Shown one piece after another: positions 51,101-62,306 of a DNA stretch of 64,000 bases. The translations under genes were made by a program, and so were the position numbers. The notes beneath the pieces are model-generated. The model saw nothing but the letters and a program-made list of their open reading frames with translations. It was not told the DNA's origin and did no database searches. The DNA comes from Paralichthys olivaceus. Lineage: Eukaryota; Chordata; Actinopteri; Pleuronectiformes; Paralichthyidae. How positions within the stretch are numbered: the stretch's first letter is position 1; each line of letters opens with the position of its first letter. Where the stretch lies: NCBI RefSeq assembly GCF_024713975.1, contig NC_091110.1, positions 19,686,001 through 19,750,000 of the forward strand, in the 5' to 3' direction.

Positions 51101-52199
51101 TCTGTCTTTACTTTGAGTCATTTGAGTTCAGATAACGACTCGTTCACCGATGCTCTTCTGTGCCATACATCCTGGTGTCAGCAGGGGGCAGCGTGTCTGA
51201 TGTTCGAGGAAGATCAGTAGTTTTGTCGACAGAATTTCCCTGAATCACTGACGGGGTCGTACGCAGCATCGACCCACCGTGACGTCACCCGTTGGTCTGT
51301 GAGCTGTCGTTCTGTCATTCAGTCCAGTTTGTTTGTTTAAACCAAAACTAACCATATTTGGAAGAGCAGGGGGTGGAGCCTGTTTGAGAGCTCGAGGACA
51401 ATGCACACCCACCTACACCTTCACCCATTGGACGGTACGAGCTGTCAATCACACTGTGGTATTTGGTGCTTTTTGGTGTATTGGACTCTAGATGGATGAT
51501 AATTTACAATCAGCTGCACTGAAGTAAGTTTCATTCATTTACACACATTTAGAAGAAAAGTTCCCAGGTTGAAAAATACCGGACTTAGCGTTAGAGAAGG
51601 AAAATCAGGGATCAGAGCCACGATTGAGAGGTTCCATCAATCCACGCCTCATTGTGTCTCAGCTCATAGTTCTATCGTCAAATATCGAATTAAACCCAAA
51701 CGCATCCGACACTAGAACAAACATCAGCGTGATAAGAACGACCTCCATTTTATTCACAGTGACGTTTTAGTTAGTCCGTGTCCCATCTGCTAACATGGAT
51801 TCATCCAGCCACCAGGTCGTGCATCTGTATTCACTGTCTACGACCGATGATAGATAATAATACAACAAAAGTCTGATGTTCAGAAGGAGCTTATCCGATG
51901 TACTAGCTTTAATTGACCTCAGATTAGTCACACGCTCTTCGTTCTCTGGAGCAGAAGTGAGTGTTTAAACATAAAAACAACGAGGGGACATCTATCGTCC
52001 CTGTGTGTCCTCTGTGTTCTGACATTTTATTCCTGTCAGGAGAGGAGGAGGAGGAGGAGGAGGAGGAGGAGGAGACGCTGCTGTTGTTGTGTGTGGTGTT
52101 AAAATGGACGCTGCCTGTGGATCCTGTGGAGCCTGGATCTGTCCTCACTGTGTCTGAGAGATGTTGCATAAGAGATAATGGATCTGAGCACATCAGCAT

Positions 52200-52240
<41 letters not shown>

Positions 52241-52616
52241 CTGGATCAGCCCTGTCACTCATCTGAACATCTGGAACATGGATCAATTCTATTTTATTAC
52301 AGTAAACTGAGCAGCTGTACACATCTGTTAATATCTGCTTATTATTCTTCATCATCATCCTCATCATCATCATTATTATAATTTGATTTAGAACAAATAG
52401 AAAGTCTGTGTGATTTTTAAATCTTATCTCATAGGTTCAGTCTCCGCCTCACAGACACGAACTAAAACGTGAGTGAGATCTGAATGTGAACCCGGTGAAT
52501 CGATGGACCGGGATAAGATGGCGCGGGCTCGGTTCACCCACCGCGGCTCCGTCCTTCATGATGATCTTCTTGACCAGCACCACCCTCCCGGGGGCCGCCG
52601 CCGCCTCCCCCGACAT
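47244..52616 (-). CDS. mfsd14a: MFSD14A/HIAT1-type major facilitator transporter
   Basis: Exons 5'->3': 52616-52542, 50978-50889, 50750-50688, 50469-50342, 50235-50121, 49647-49429, 48979-48866, 48572-48501, 48412-48300, 48137-48040, 47936-47773, 47516-47244; 1,524 nt, 507 residues, against about 490 in human MFSD14A. It follows HIAT1 throughout: KKIIMKDG, SVYHAVVVIFLEFFAWGLLT, SAPLIGALSDVWGRRSFLL (MFS motif A), VSATFAASLVTSPAIGAYL, WGAPISWEQADPF, LGLGFQILQLAWYGFGSEPW and a C-terminal EPLLQDSIV. The family is a 12-helix solute carrier without a settled substrate; dileucine-like acidic tail signals suggest endomembranes. Teleosts often keep several HIAT1 paralogues, so which one this is stays open. 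It is head-to-head with the kelch gene. The acceptor of exon 10 abuts a (GT)n run. Confidence 0.93.
48143..48188. repeat. (CA)n microsatellite at the mfsd14a exon 10 acceptor
   Basis: On the transcribed strand this is a (UG)n run ending 6 nt before the exon 10 acceptor AG (48138-48140). Confidence 0.95.
48716..48784 (-). repeat. tRNA-like SINE fragment
   Basis: CGGGATCAAACCACCGACCT is the reverse of a B-box-like GGTTTGATCCCG, followed by an ACGGCCCGCTATATC segment and CATGAGACACAGCC. This word order resembles tRNA-derived repeats common in fish. It sits in an mfsd14a intron and is degenerate. Confidence 0.4.
49117..49351. repeat. Dispersed repeat copy, two halves in opposite orientation
   Basis: Begins with the family's plus-strand word GAAGATGGACGAC and ends with its reverse complement words (CATGACCTATACTGCAG, CCACCAGGGGGCGATCGAGATG, GACTTCACTTTTGG). 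This suggests an inverted or rearranged copy. CTCF-like core at 49308-49319. Confidence 0.5.
51179..51193 (+). promoter_or_regulatory. CTCF-like motif in mfsd14a intron 1
   Basis: CAGCAGGGGGCAGCG fits the CTCF core. Sequence match only. Confidence 0.35.
52202..52240. repeat. (CA)n microsatellite
   Basis: About 39 bp CA in mfsd14a intron 1, with a (GGA)n run at about 52043-52074 nearby. Confidence 0.95.
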
Positions 52617-52987
52617 CTCCTCGCACCTGCCGCGGGTCACGAAGCTCCCATGCTGCGTGGAAATCCGCGGTTCCCCGGAGACTTCCAGGATGCGTCCTTC
52701 TCTGGCCCCGGAGAGGCTGAACCGAGCTAACGGATTAAAAAAAGAACCGAGATCAAAAATTCGGCCCGTGAGAATAAAACGCTCCGCTCGTCCCGGCTCC
52801 TCCGTCACGTCACACACAGGACTTCCTGCCGGGACCGAGCCTTCACAATAAAAGCCTGTGTTTTACGGAAAAACGGAGCAGTTCGACTGTTTATCGTGAC
52901 CGTGTATAAATATAACATAATACAACTTAATATAACTGAACATGACGATATCTACTGAAGTAATCGTTTACACTCATAGGCTGGAGA

Positions 52988-53112
52988 TAAAGATGGACGA
53001 CATGACGGGTCCCCAGAAGTGAAGCCAATCATTGTGGCTCCGGCGGCCATGTTCTGTCTGAACCCACCCACCAAAGCTCCCAACTTCTCCATGTTAACAG
53101 ATGGGACGTTTC
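52988..53112 (+). repeat. Dispersed repeat copy
   Basis: ATAAAGATGGACGAC, AAGTGAAGCCAATC and ACCCACCCACC, then CTCCATGTTAACAGATGGGA, in family order. The CTCF-like core is decayed in this copy. Confidence 0.5.
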
Positions 53113-53411
53113 TAAAAGTTTGTCAAAGATGTTTCTGTCATTTCAGGTCGTTCTTATCTCACCGATGTTTGTTCAAGTGACCAAACCGAATAATAAATAA
53201 ATAAGTGAACAGTTCCAACACATGTGAAAAGCAGAAGTGATTCGATTTTCATTCATCACGTGATTTCCAATCTCTCTTTGATGGCTTTGATTTTCATTAG
53301 GGTCAAATATGTCTCAGTGAATTTGTCAATTTGCCTTTTATTTTGAAAGTGTTCCAGTTGACAGTGGCAGGAGGAGGAGAATGGGCGGGGACATCACGTG
53401 TCAGTGGCTGT

Positions 53412-53453
<42 letters not shown>

Positions 53454-53713
53454 ACATGATAATAATGTGGTGATGGCGGGAAACGTGACCGTGTTTTACA
53501 TCATCGATCCACAGAGAACCCGAGGATTTAAAGCTCCGACACCGTCACTGGTTTTATTTCTGTTCTCACCAAATATCAATAAAGAATGTTTGAATTGTTG
53601 GATATTTTCATCAGCGTATAAATAAAGAGAGAATATGTTTGTCTTCAGTTCTCTCTCTCTCTCTCTCTCCACTTCCTGAAGGACGCCACTCACCTGCCAT
53701 GTTTGGTTGAGGT

Positions 53714-53726
53714 GTTGCTAGGCAAC
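53714..53726. promoter_or_regulatory. RFX X-box palindrome in the kelch-gene promoter
   Basis: GTTGCTAGGCAAC is a 13-bp near-perfect palindrome of two RFX half-sites (GTTGC...GCAAC). It lies about 145 bp upstream of the donor of the non-coding first exon and about 260 bp upstream of the kelch start codon. Confidence 0.5.
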
Positions 53727-53976
53727 ATTGTACCTGCGGAGGAAAGTGTATCTCACCTGTAAACTGAGACGCTGAGCTGAGTCGACTCGTCTGCGGCCGA
53801 GTGCAACTTCAACAAAACCACGACAGACGGAAAACACGTCGACACAAACCTCCACAGGTAAGTTTCTTTCTTTTGAAGGCTACAGGAAAAACTTCAATGT
53901 GTAAATATACGTCCACCGAGGCCACACTGACCTCTGACCTTTGTGTGTGTGTGTGTGTGAGTCAGTAGATGTCAAC

Positions 53977-56900
53977 ATGGCCTTAGCTAGCGGTCACTGG
54001 CTGGAGAAAGAAACGAGAGGAGAAGCTCCGAGTCCGAGGTGAGACACGTTTTTTTTCACGCCTTAAAAAATGTCAAAGTAAAACCAGTGATCCTGCGTCA
54101 CGCATGTTTTTAGCATGTTTTACCGTTTACCTGTAAGTTCCCATTACGGCCATAGAGGCCGCTGTTGATCAAGTTTTCTGGTTTTACTCTGAAGGTAAAC
54201 GTGAGTTTGAGTCTCGGTCACATCTTTGTCCTCAGGTACGGACACGCTTCAGCCGTGGCAGGAAACGTGGCCTTTCTGTTCGGTGGCGTGTCCAGCATCA
54301 ACCAGGTCGTTTAACTACCCCTCCCCCCACCTCCCATGTACTTTTACTTGAGCGGGATTTTTCATGCAGAACATTTTTGTGTAATGAAGTATTTTTACAT
54401 TTTCCTCATTTTGTAGGAGAACAACCCGGTTTACTTCAACGACTTCTACATGTTGACAGGTTCGACCTAAACATTTGTTCTTTAATCGTATTATTATTTG
54501 TTATCGTGTTTGCAGAAGATATTTAAAGAGCTCTTTAAAGACCGACTGTCACTTTTTCACCATGAAAAATATATTTTGTGAAACAAAATGAAAATGATTT
54601 TTCTGTACTTTCTGAGATTTTTACTAAAATAACATGTAAATCTTGATTTCAGTGTCTCCTGATGATGTGACGTGGGAGGAGATTCCTCAGAGTGGAGACG
54701 TTCCCTCGGCCAGAGAAGGACACACTCTGTGGTAAACTCTATGATTCAAATATATACGTCTTAAACTTTTTAAACATCAGACACATTAGCTCTAACAGAT
54801 TTATTATTACACCTTCATGTTCTGTATATTTTCTGTGAAAACTTGTATTTTTTCATATCTGAAACTTTTATTGCACAGTTTTCAGTTTTGCTCTTGTACT
54901 TGAAGTACATTGTCTTTAATTTATTAGCTTGTTCCTGTTATATGAAAACCTGCTTGGTAATAAACATGATTGTGAAGTTTTGCTTTATTGTCCTCACCAG
55001 TTATTTTACACTTGTTTTATGTGCGATCGTGAACTCCACGCTGCTGAATAATAAACTGTATCTGAGAAGCTGATGCAAACTGAAGCTCAAAGTGCTTCAC
55101 GTATTAATGTGCACAAATTAAATCACTGAAACAAAACATTAAAAATCAGTGAGGAAGGCGGTGGACATGTTGAAGATGTTCACTGAAGTAATTTGCATGT
55201 TTGGTATTTATGTTAGAACAGTTTTAAGAGTATCGGTGATCTGTCAGCTGGTGGTTTCATGTGAAGGATCCTTGTTCTGCCTCAGGGAGCTGAAGGTCAC
55301 GTGAAGGTGTCTCACTACAAACAATGACATTAGTCTCTGATGGGTTTGTAACTTGTCTGTCTCAGTGTTGTCGGAGGGAGGTTGTATCTGTTTGGTGGCG
55401 TCTCGAGCCCTGAAGCCGCCGAGTGTCTCCCTGGAGTTTACAGCTTTGACATCGGTGAGGATGTTACAGCAGGAGGAGGCAGAGGACAACGTTTCCTCAA
55501 AGTCAAACACGGCTGTGATGTTATTTCCTGTTCTTTTCTGACAGTGTCTCTGACCTGGGATTGCTTAGCAACCGGGGGCGTGGCCGTCAAAACCCTCAGA
55601 CACAGCTCCGTTGCCGTTGGAGACAACATCTACGTGTATGGAGGAATACTGGGAGGGAATCGAACCGACGACCTCCTGGTGTTCAACACAGGTCCAGAAA
55701 ATAAAAACACACAAACGTTTCTTTCTTCATTTAGATAAAAATCCCCCCACTGATCAAAGAATAAGACGTTATTATGTAATGATCTGTTTTTAACATCAAT
55801 TATAAACCTATTTCTTCTTATTCTTCAGATTCTCATTATATCTCACATTTTACTTTCTTGGTTTTATTTTCATCTTAATTTACATTAATTTAGTTTTTAT
55901 GTTCTTTGTCTTTTCATTTTAATAAATGCAAAGTTTCTTATTGTCTCTCAAACGTCCTCTCTGCTGTTTCAGTGTCTCTCTCCTGGACGCCAGTTAAAAC
56001 CAGTGGATCGCTTCCTCCTGCTCTGTGAGACACTTTGTTCCTCTTATCTGTCCTTCATCAGAGGAATATTAAAATTCATTTTGAAGGAGTCACGTGATGT
56101 TTTTTAGTGTGTTCTTTCCTCCAGTGAGTTTAAATGTCAGTGTGTTATTGTGTGTGTGTGTGTGTGTGTGTAGGTGTGATCAGAGTTTCGCTCTGGTCGG
56201 GGATCAGCTCTTCATGTTCGGGGGTCACGGAGCAGGTGGAGACTTCTGCAAAGAGCTGCATGTCCTCAACACAGGTACACAGAGAAACATCTGTTTGTGT
56301 GACATCAGTGATTCAACAACACAAACAAACACACTTTGTTGAGCAACTGACATAAATAATAATTTCATAATTTGATATTTAATGGAATGATTTCAGTTGA
56401 AGGAAACAAACCAAACTTCTGTAACAGAAGCATTGAAACATTTTAAAGATGTCCTGTGGAGTTTTTGTAAATAAAAAAAGTTGTGTGTTTTCTTAAGCTA
56501 CAAAATATGTGTTGAATAAATGTATTTTCCCACAAAATGTTTGCAAAGCTGATATTTCTAAGAATCTTAAATGAAACTGTATTTACATCATCGTTTACCA
56601 GCTTGTAGTCTTTGTCTGTCCAGACTTTACCGGCTTCACAGGGAGATTAGTGAAATCGTGTGAAACTACTCAGAGTGTGAACATCATCGTATTCATGCAC
56701 GACTCAAACGAAACTCAAAACCAGCTCTGTAGCGCCCCTAGAGGCCAAAAACATGCAGATCCTTTAATAAGTTTATGTCCACAGGAAGTCGTCAGTTGTC
56801 TCTGACCTTTGACCTTTGTGCCCCATCTTTCTCAGAAAACCTGTTGTGGCAGAAATGGGAGGTGAAAGGAGAAACACCTGCAGCCTGCAGCAGACAAACA

Positions 56901-58688
56901 CTGACTGCTCACCATGATAAAGTACACACACTCACACACACTCACACACACACACACACTCACACACGCAACATGTCATGATTGACAGCTGGGACTGACC
57001 CGTGATGGGTTGAGCATGTGTATGGGTGGGACCTTGATACCGTGGTTCCATCCCCCTGATCCCTTCCGATGGACGCACCCGTCTCCAGGATATTTTGGCT
57101 TCATGTTTGCACAACAGCAGGAAGTGGAGACGAGTCGTCCATCTTTACAGTCTTAACAGTTCTCACTTGTTACGAGCACGTCAATGTTTTACAGTCATAA
57201 CACTAATTAAAGTGATTGACCTGAACACGTGTCCTCTGTCTCCATCAAGGACGTCTACTTGTTTGGTGGCAGAAGCTTCACTGAGGACGGCACAGAGACG
57301 TCGTCCAATGAAATCCACAAACTCAGTATTGGTGAGTGAGAAACTGAACGTCCGCTGAAGAGAACGATCATCCTGATGAGTCGTGGTCTTTTCACCCTGT
57401 GTCTCCAGCTAAGATGAAGTGGAAGGTTCCGCTCTACGTTGGGATTCCTCCGGCTCGTCGACACGGACACACGACGTTCATCCTCCGCAGTCACGTCAGT
57501 CATTCAACGCCTCACTCAGGTGGTCGTGGTCGTCGTTGTCATAATGTGGAATGAACTGTGTGTGTGTGTTGTGTTGACAGCTGTATGTGTTCGGGGGGAA
57601 GAATGAAGAGCAGGAGTTTAATGACCTGAAGGTGATGAAACTCATCAACCCCTCAGAGAGACAACCTGGTGCGTTGATCATTTGATTTACTAAAGATTTA
57701 TGGTTTCACTAATATTTGAGATTTATCTTTAAAACGAGATAAAAACCAAAGAGAAACAGTCGTCACACTTCTCCTCCTCAGTGATGAAGGAGATTCTGTC
57801 AGAGTTCGGTCTTCAGGGAGTCAGTCACAGGTGCGTTTCTCTTTCACCTCTTTCTGTTTCAGTGTCGATCAGCTTCAACAGTTTGGTTTCATTCTGGTTT
57901 TGACTGTTTTTACAGTTTCAGCCCCACAAAGGTCCCAAACGTTCGCTACGAGCTGAGCGACTCGGCTCCGAGCAGCCAGTCCAGGAACACGGCGGCTGAT
58001 CCTCAGGTGATGACGACACACTCCGAGTTCTTCGGAATCCAAACTGTAGCTTTGGCTCAATCATGTTGATTAAAAAAACTAAAAAAGTTTATTGTTATTG
58101 TTTTATTATTATCTACTTATATTCACTTATATTTTTCATGGAGACTTTAATTCAATATGTTTTATCTCCTGCAGACGTTTGTCCACAGAGATTTCAGTGC
58201 AGTTCGGGATCAGGCCATGAAGATGATCCAGGCGGCCTTCGCTCTGCTCGACCAGGAGTTCCACAAACTGGATCGGTACTCGTTCATTTGTTAAGTTTGT
58301 TTCTTTACATCGGACCACAGGTTAACACCTTCAATGAGAATCATTTATCTGGAGACGGACTTAACTCCCAACATTCATATAAACTAATAAACATGATTTA
58401 TTCCAGAGAGACGTCAGATTTGTCTAAAGCTGCTGCTGCTCTGCAGAAAGAGAAAGAAGCTCATGAGGCTCATAGACAACAGCAGCAACAGGTTTGTTAC
58501 TGTTTCAATAACCAACAGAAGTTAATTTATCAATAATGACTTTAATAAATCTCAGTTTATCCATTGACTCTATGGAGTGTACTTTAATGTAACCCAGTCC
58601 ACTCAATCTGCATAACCTGCTCTGATCTGTGCGTCCAAAACAATCTGATGTAGTTCACTGTCGTCAAATCGAATCAACACAAAGTAAT

Positions 58689-58745
<57 letters not shown>

Positions 58746-59129
58746 AGGAGCTGCAGGAGCTGCTGGACAGACATCGCTCTCAGAATGAGGCCTGGCTCCG
58801 AGCCCGAGCTGAGGAGAACGACCGCGAGAGGAGAGAACTGTGCCGACTCCGAGTCAGTCAAAACACACACAGCTTATATCTTATTCCCCTGATGACTTCA
58901 CATCTGGATTAATATTATATATATATATATATATATTTCATCACAATGTTTCATCACAATGTTAAAGACAAGACGGACAAGAGAGTGAATCAAACTGTCT
59001 CTGTCTGTCTGTCTGTCTCCTCAGGAGGAGGTGCAGCAGGAGCAGGAGAGACTGAAGGAGGAGCAGAGCAGCATCCAGAAACGTAGTGAACATCTTCTGT
59101 CCATCATGCAGCAGTTCAAAGGGATGTGA
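53977..59129 (+). CDS. Six-kelch-repeat protein with C-terminal coiled coil
   Basis: Coding exons: 53977-54038, 54236-54305, 54417-54459, 54653-54731, 55366-55454, 55545-55691, 55973-56024, 56174-56274, 56836-56921, 57250-57331, 57409-57494, 57581-57668, 57782-57830, 57916-58006, 58175-58275, 58407-58491, 58748-58852, 59025-59129; 1,521 nt, 506 residues. Six kelch blades show the double-glycine words FLFGG, LYLFGG, IYVYGG, LFMFGG, VYLFGG and LYVFGG, predicting one beta-propeller. The last about 110 residues are charged heptad-like helix (ERLKEEQSSIQKRSEHLLSI). It resembles RABEPK-type kelch proteins but has the added coiled coil; I cannot give a firm name. The start has a strong context (AACATGG). 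A weak upstream ATG at 53969 opens a five-codon frame (MSTWP) that overlaps the start. AATAAA lies at 59188-59193. Confidence 0.85.
58691..58744. repeat. (GT)n microsatellite at the kelch exon 17 acceptor
   Basis: About 54 bp of GT ends directly at the CAG acceptor of exon 17. The second copy (62256-62304) is 4 bp shorter. Confidence 0.95.
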
Positions 59130-59242
59130 GACAGACAGACAGACAGAGAGACAGACACAGAGAGACAGATGTGGATGATAAACCTTCAATAAATAACCAT
59201 TAAAGTTTGAAAGTTAAAAAGTTTCTGATCATCGTTACAAAC

Positions 59243-61062
59243 CGTTCACGACATTGAGCCACGCAGAGCGATGAGAGAATCCGATGGAGTTTCCTCCCAG
59301 ACACGTGTACTCGCCGGCGTCCTCCAGAGACACGTTCCTCAGGGTCAAGACATCCGTCTCTTTATCTGTGGTGTTCAAACTGACAGTCTGAGGACGAGAG
59401 CAACGCCACGTTAGAGAGGGGCCTCTCAATCACAACAACAACAAGACTCAGGGTGTTTGGAAAGTCCAAATCATCTCCTCCCCTAACCACTAAATCATCT
59501 CCTCCCCTAACCACTAAATCATCTCCTCCCCTAACCACTAAATCATCTCCTCTCCTAACCACTAAATCATCTCCTTTCCTCACCACTAGTCCTCGACCCC
59601 GATGGAATACGAGGTCAAGCAAAGTGAGATGTAACAAACTTCCACTTCAAAAACAAATGCTTGATTGACAGTACAGATATTTACAGGTTTGAGCTCAGAT
59701 GTAACAGGTCTGATGATTTCACTCTGGCCTCAGTGAAGCGGCTCCCTCACCTTGAGGATCAGGACGTAGGGGTGTCCGTCCGGTCCCTCCTTGCTGCCAT
59801 TGACGATGATGTGTTTGAGCCACTGGATGTGAGGCTGCGGGTCGCTGAACACCCGACACACAAACTCCACGTCACTACCAACGACCACCGTCTGGTTAGC
59901 GGGCAGACCGGCCTGCAGCATCGGTCTGTGAGGACACCGCTCTGGAAAAGACGAGACAGAGGACATCCTCACATCTGTTTCTCTCAGGAGACGTTTTCAG
60001 ACCTGCACTGAAGTCTGGACATTTTCCTGAAATGTTCTGGAGGTTCTGTACGTGAGAACGCCAGCTCCATCATAAAACATCTGGAACCTTCTCAGTGAGT
60101 GGGCGTGTCTCTGAGGTTTCTAACACGTGACGGACGTGAAACTGAAGAACTCAAATGTCTCAGGATGAAGAAGAGGAGTCGTACACGTAGAAGACGAAGA
60201 CGTCAACTTGGAAAGACGAGGAGGTTCCAGATGTTTTGGTGATGAGGCCGATGCCGTGTGGACGAGCTGTAAACAACAACACTGATCTTTACACAGCGGA
60301 GTTTAGATGCCATGTCCCGCCTCCTGCTGCTCTACAGGCTCCGCCCCTCGCCTGAATGTCCCCCACGTGTTCCTGTTGTTGTGAACGAGTCGTGAAACAC
60401 TGACGACACAACATGTTACACAGTTCATGTGTGAAAACGTCTCAGGATGAGAACATGTCCGACAGTTAACACGTCATCATCGTGATCAAACGTTTCTTAC
60501 CAAGTACGTCCAGCAGGTACGTGTGTCTCAGGCTCCCGTGCTCGTTCTCCACCACACACGTGTAGTTCCCTTTGTCTGACGGAACCACTGACTCCATGAT
60601 CAGAGTCCACATGTGGTCTCTGATCTGACAGAGACAAACACATCAATTCTAACAACTGTTTACCAGACTTGGTTTTTTTCTCTGATCGGTCGAACACGAA
60701 CCTTGAAGCCTCCGATCCTCTGGTCCTTCCTGAACTCTTTTCCGTTCTTGTACCAGTGCAGAGAGGGAACAGGGTTTCCCGTCGCCTGGCACCTAAACTT
60801 CACAGTCCGACTGGCGGGAACGGCGTGGAGCTGCTTCTCCATCTTCTCCGGCGTCACCCACTGAGGCGCCAACGCTAACAAGGAGACACCAGCACGATTA
60901 CAACCCTTCACGTTTGCACCAGACGAGCAGAGACAGAGGAGGAGAGAGTGTGAGACTCACGCTGGAGCTTCTCGTTGCTCGTTGAAAGTTCATTGGAGAG
61001 TTTGTTTTCCTCTGAGGATGACTCATCGTCTTCTTCATCCTCAGACGACTTCACTGCGTCGA
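59243..61062 (-). CDS. fgfr1: FGFR1-type receptor, extracellular exons only (acid box to Ig3-IIIc)
   Basis: Exons 5'->3': 61062-60961 (acid box, [14 protein letters not shown]), 60874-60702 (Ig2 start, [16 protein letters not shown]), 60624-60501 (Ig2 end, [18 protein letters not shown]), 59941-59751 (Ig3a, [21 protein letters not shown]), 59387-59243 (IIIc, [16 protein letters not shown]). Sizes 124, 191 and 145 nt equal the usual FGFR exon sizes as I recall them. The acid box and KMEK...HAVPA point to FGFR1, possibly a teleost duplicate. FGFRs are FGF/heparan-sulphate receptor tyrosine kinases. Here no IIIb exon, transmembrane segment or kinase exon follows: the kelch gene ends 114 nt beyond. 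Read-through of the IIIc donor stops after two codons, which would give a secreted ectodomain. Signal peptide and Ig1 are not seen. Confidence 0.8.
59465..59588. repeat. 24-bp minisatellite, five units (copy 1)
   Basis: Units of AAATCATCTCCTCCCCTAAC plus CACT, in the intron between the FGFR Ig3a and IIIc exons. The corresponding array at 63026-63197 has seven units. Confidence 0.95.
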
Positions 61063-61096
61063 CTGCGAGCAAAAGATAGAGATGTTTAAAAGCTGT

Positions 61097-61138
<42 letters not shown>

Positions 61139-61204
61139 AGGGGGCAGATTAACCTCTGACCTCTGCTCAGTGAACAGAGTCGCTGTGAATCAAGCTTCAA
61201 GCGA

Positions 61205-61270
<66 letters not shown>

Positions 61271-62022
61271 CCATCTTTATCTACAGTCTGTGCTCCTGCT
61301 GTAATAATCTGACATTAGAGCTCTCCAGATGTTGTCCTCTGTGTAACCTGCTGACGCCCTGTCACCCCCCCCCTCCTCCCTCCTCCCTCCTCCCTGAATG
61401 ATCTGCAGCCTTTCACTCTGTTTCATTTCCAGTCAAACTGAAGGTGAACAGATAGAAAAACTACGTCTGAGACGAACCTCTGGGACTTTCTGTAGATCTG
61501 TGTGTTGTGGTGAATGCAGATGATGGTAAACGTGCGGCGGCTGTGAAACACATCAAACGGTTTATAAAAAGCACGAGGAGCCGAAGCAGAGTCGACTCTG
61601 GACTGATCCTCGTCTCAGCGGTTTGATTTCAGAGGATAAAGTTTCGTCTGAACGAGGTGGAGAATTAGAAACAGGTTTTGTTTATGAACGCAGACGACAG
61701 CAGAGAGTTTGAATGTGACGCTGACTGAGAGGAAAAAATGAATTTACAGGCTCAAAAAAACAACACACAGCTGGAGTCCAGATGTTTGGAAGAAAAACGA
61801 CCCTCACAGAAGGTAGATTCAGTTTGTGAACATTCACACAAACTCAGAGAAAAGAGATTTCTGCAGATCTAATCTCACACACACACACACACACTGAGCT
61901 GCAGTAACACACTCTGTTTTTATTCATGTTTGAAACGATCACTTCTTTACTGGAAAATCACAGATCTGCACCTTCATTGTAATTTTAAAGACATCATCAG
62001 TTTTGATTTATAAAAAACTCCC
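61063..62022. other. Region upstream of the FGFR acid-box exon, no exon recognised
   Basis: Holds (GT)n with (GA)n at 61096-61140, a long (CA)n at 61207-61268 and otherwise no open frame of note. No Ig1 or signal-peptide exon was identified before copy 2 begins. Confidence 0.5.
61207..61268. repeat. (CA)n microsatellite
   Basis: About 62 bp of uninterrupted CA upstream of the FGFR acid-box exon. Confidence 0.95.
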
Positions 62023-62253
62023 AGCTCATGAGGCTCATAGACAACAGCAGCAACAGGTTTGTTACTGTTTCAATAACCAACAGAAGTTAATTTATCAATA
62101 ATGACTTTAATAAATCTCAGTTTATCCATTGACTCTATGGAGTGTACTTTAATGTAACCCAGTCCACTCAATCTGCATAACCTGCTCTGATCTGTGCGTC
62201 CAAAACAATCTGATGTAGTTCACTGTCGTCAAATCGAATCAACACAAAGTAAT

Positions 62254-62306
<53 letters not shown>

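Larger units (their letters stand above)
52617..53965. promoter_or_regulatory. Shared upstream region of mfsd14a and the kelch gene
   Basis: The two genes diverge from this 1.3-kb stretch. It contains the GC-rich mfsd14a leader, a dispersed repeat copy (52988-53112), a (GT)n run at 53410-53450, an X-box palindrome and a non-coding kelch exon ending at 53857 (CACAG|GTAAGT). Confidence 0.55.
58458..62022. repeat. Tandem duplication block, copy 1 (3,565 bp)
   Basis: Starts inside kelch exon 16 (at AGCTCATGAGGC) and ends where the same word reappears at 62023. It holds kelch exon 16 3' part, exons 17-18, the poly(A) signal and five FGFR1-type exons. Offset to copy 2 is 3,565 bp, then 3,561 after the (GT)n run, then 3,609 after the 24-bp minisatellite. 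Confidence 0.95.

Noticed and set aside
53690-53770. Possible minus-strand ATG exon (ATGGCAG|GTGAGT) upstream of the kelch gene
   Set aside because: Only three coding bases after the ATG and no downstream exon that fits; more likely chance within the shared promoter.
55655-55690. tRNA B-box-like word (GGGAATCGAACCGACGACC) in kelch exon 6
   Set aside because: It lies in a conserved kelch coding exon with intact frame and has no partner A box or tail, so chance similarity.
56700-56750. CTCF-like word around GCGCCCCTAGAGGCC
   Set aside because: One G short of the core spacing, so it does not fit the motif.
59453-59668. Repetitive plus- and minus-strand frames over the 24-bp minisatellite
   Set aside because: The 24-bp unit is divisible by three and so stays open, but the array is inside an FGFR intron; copy number differs between the two block copies without affecting any exon.
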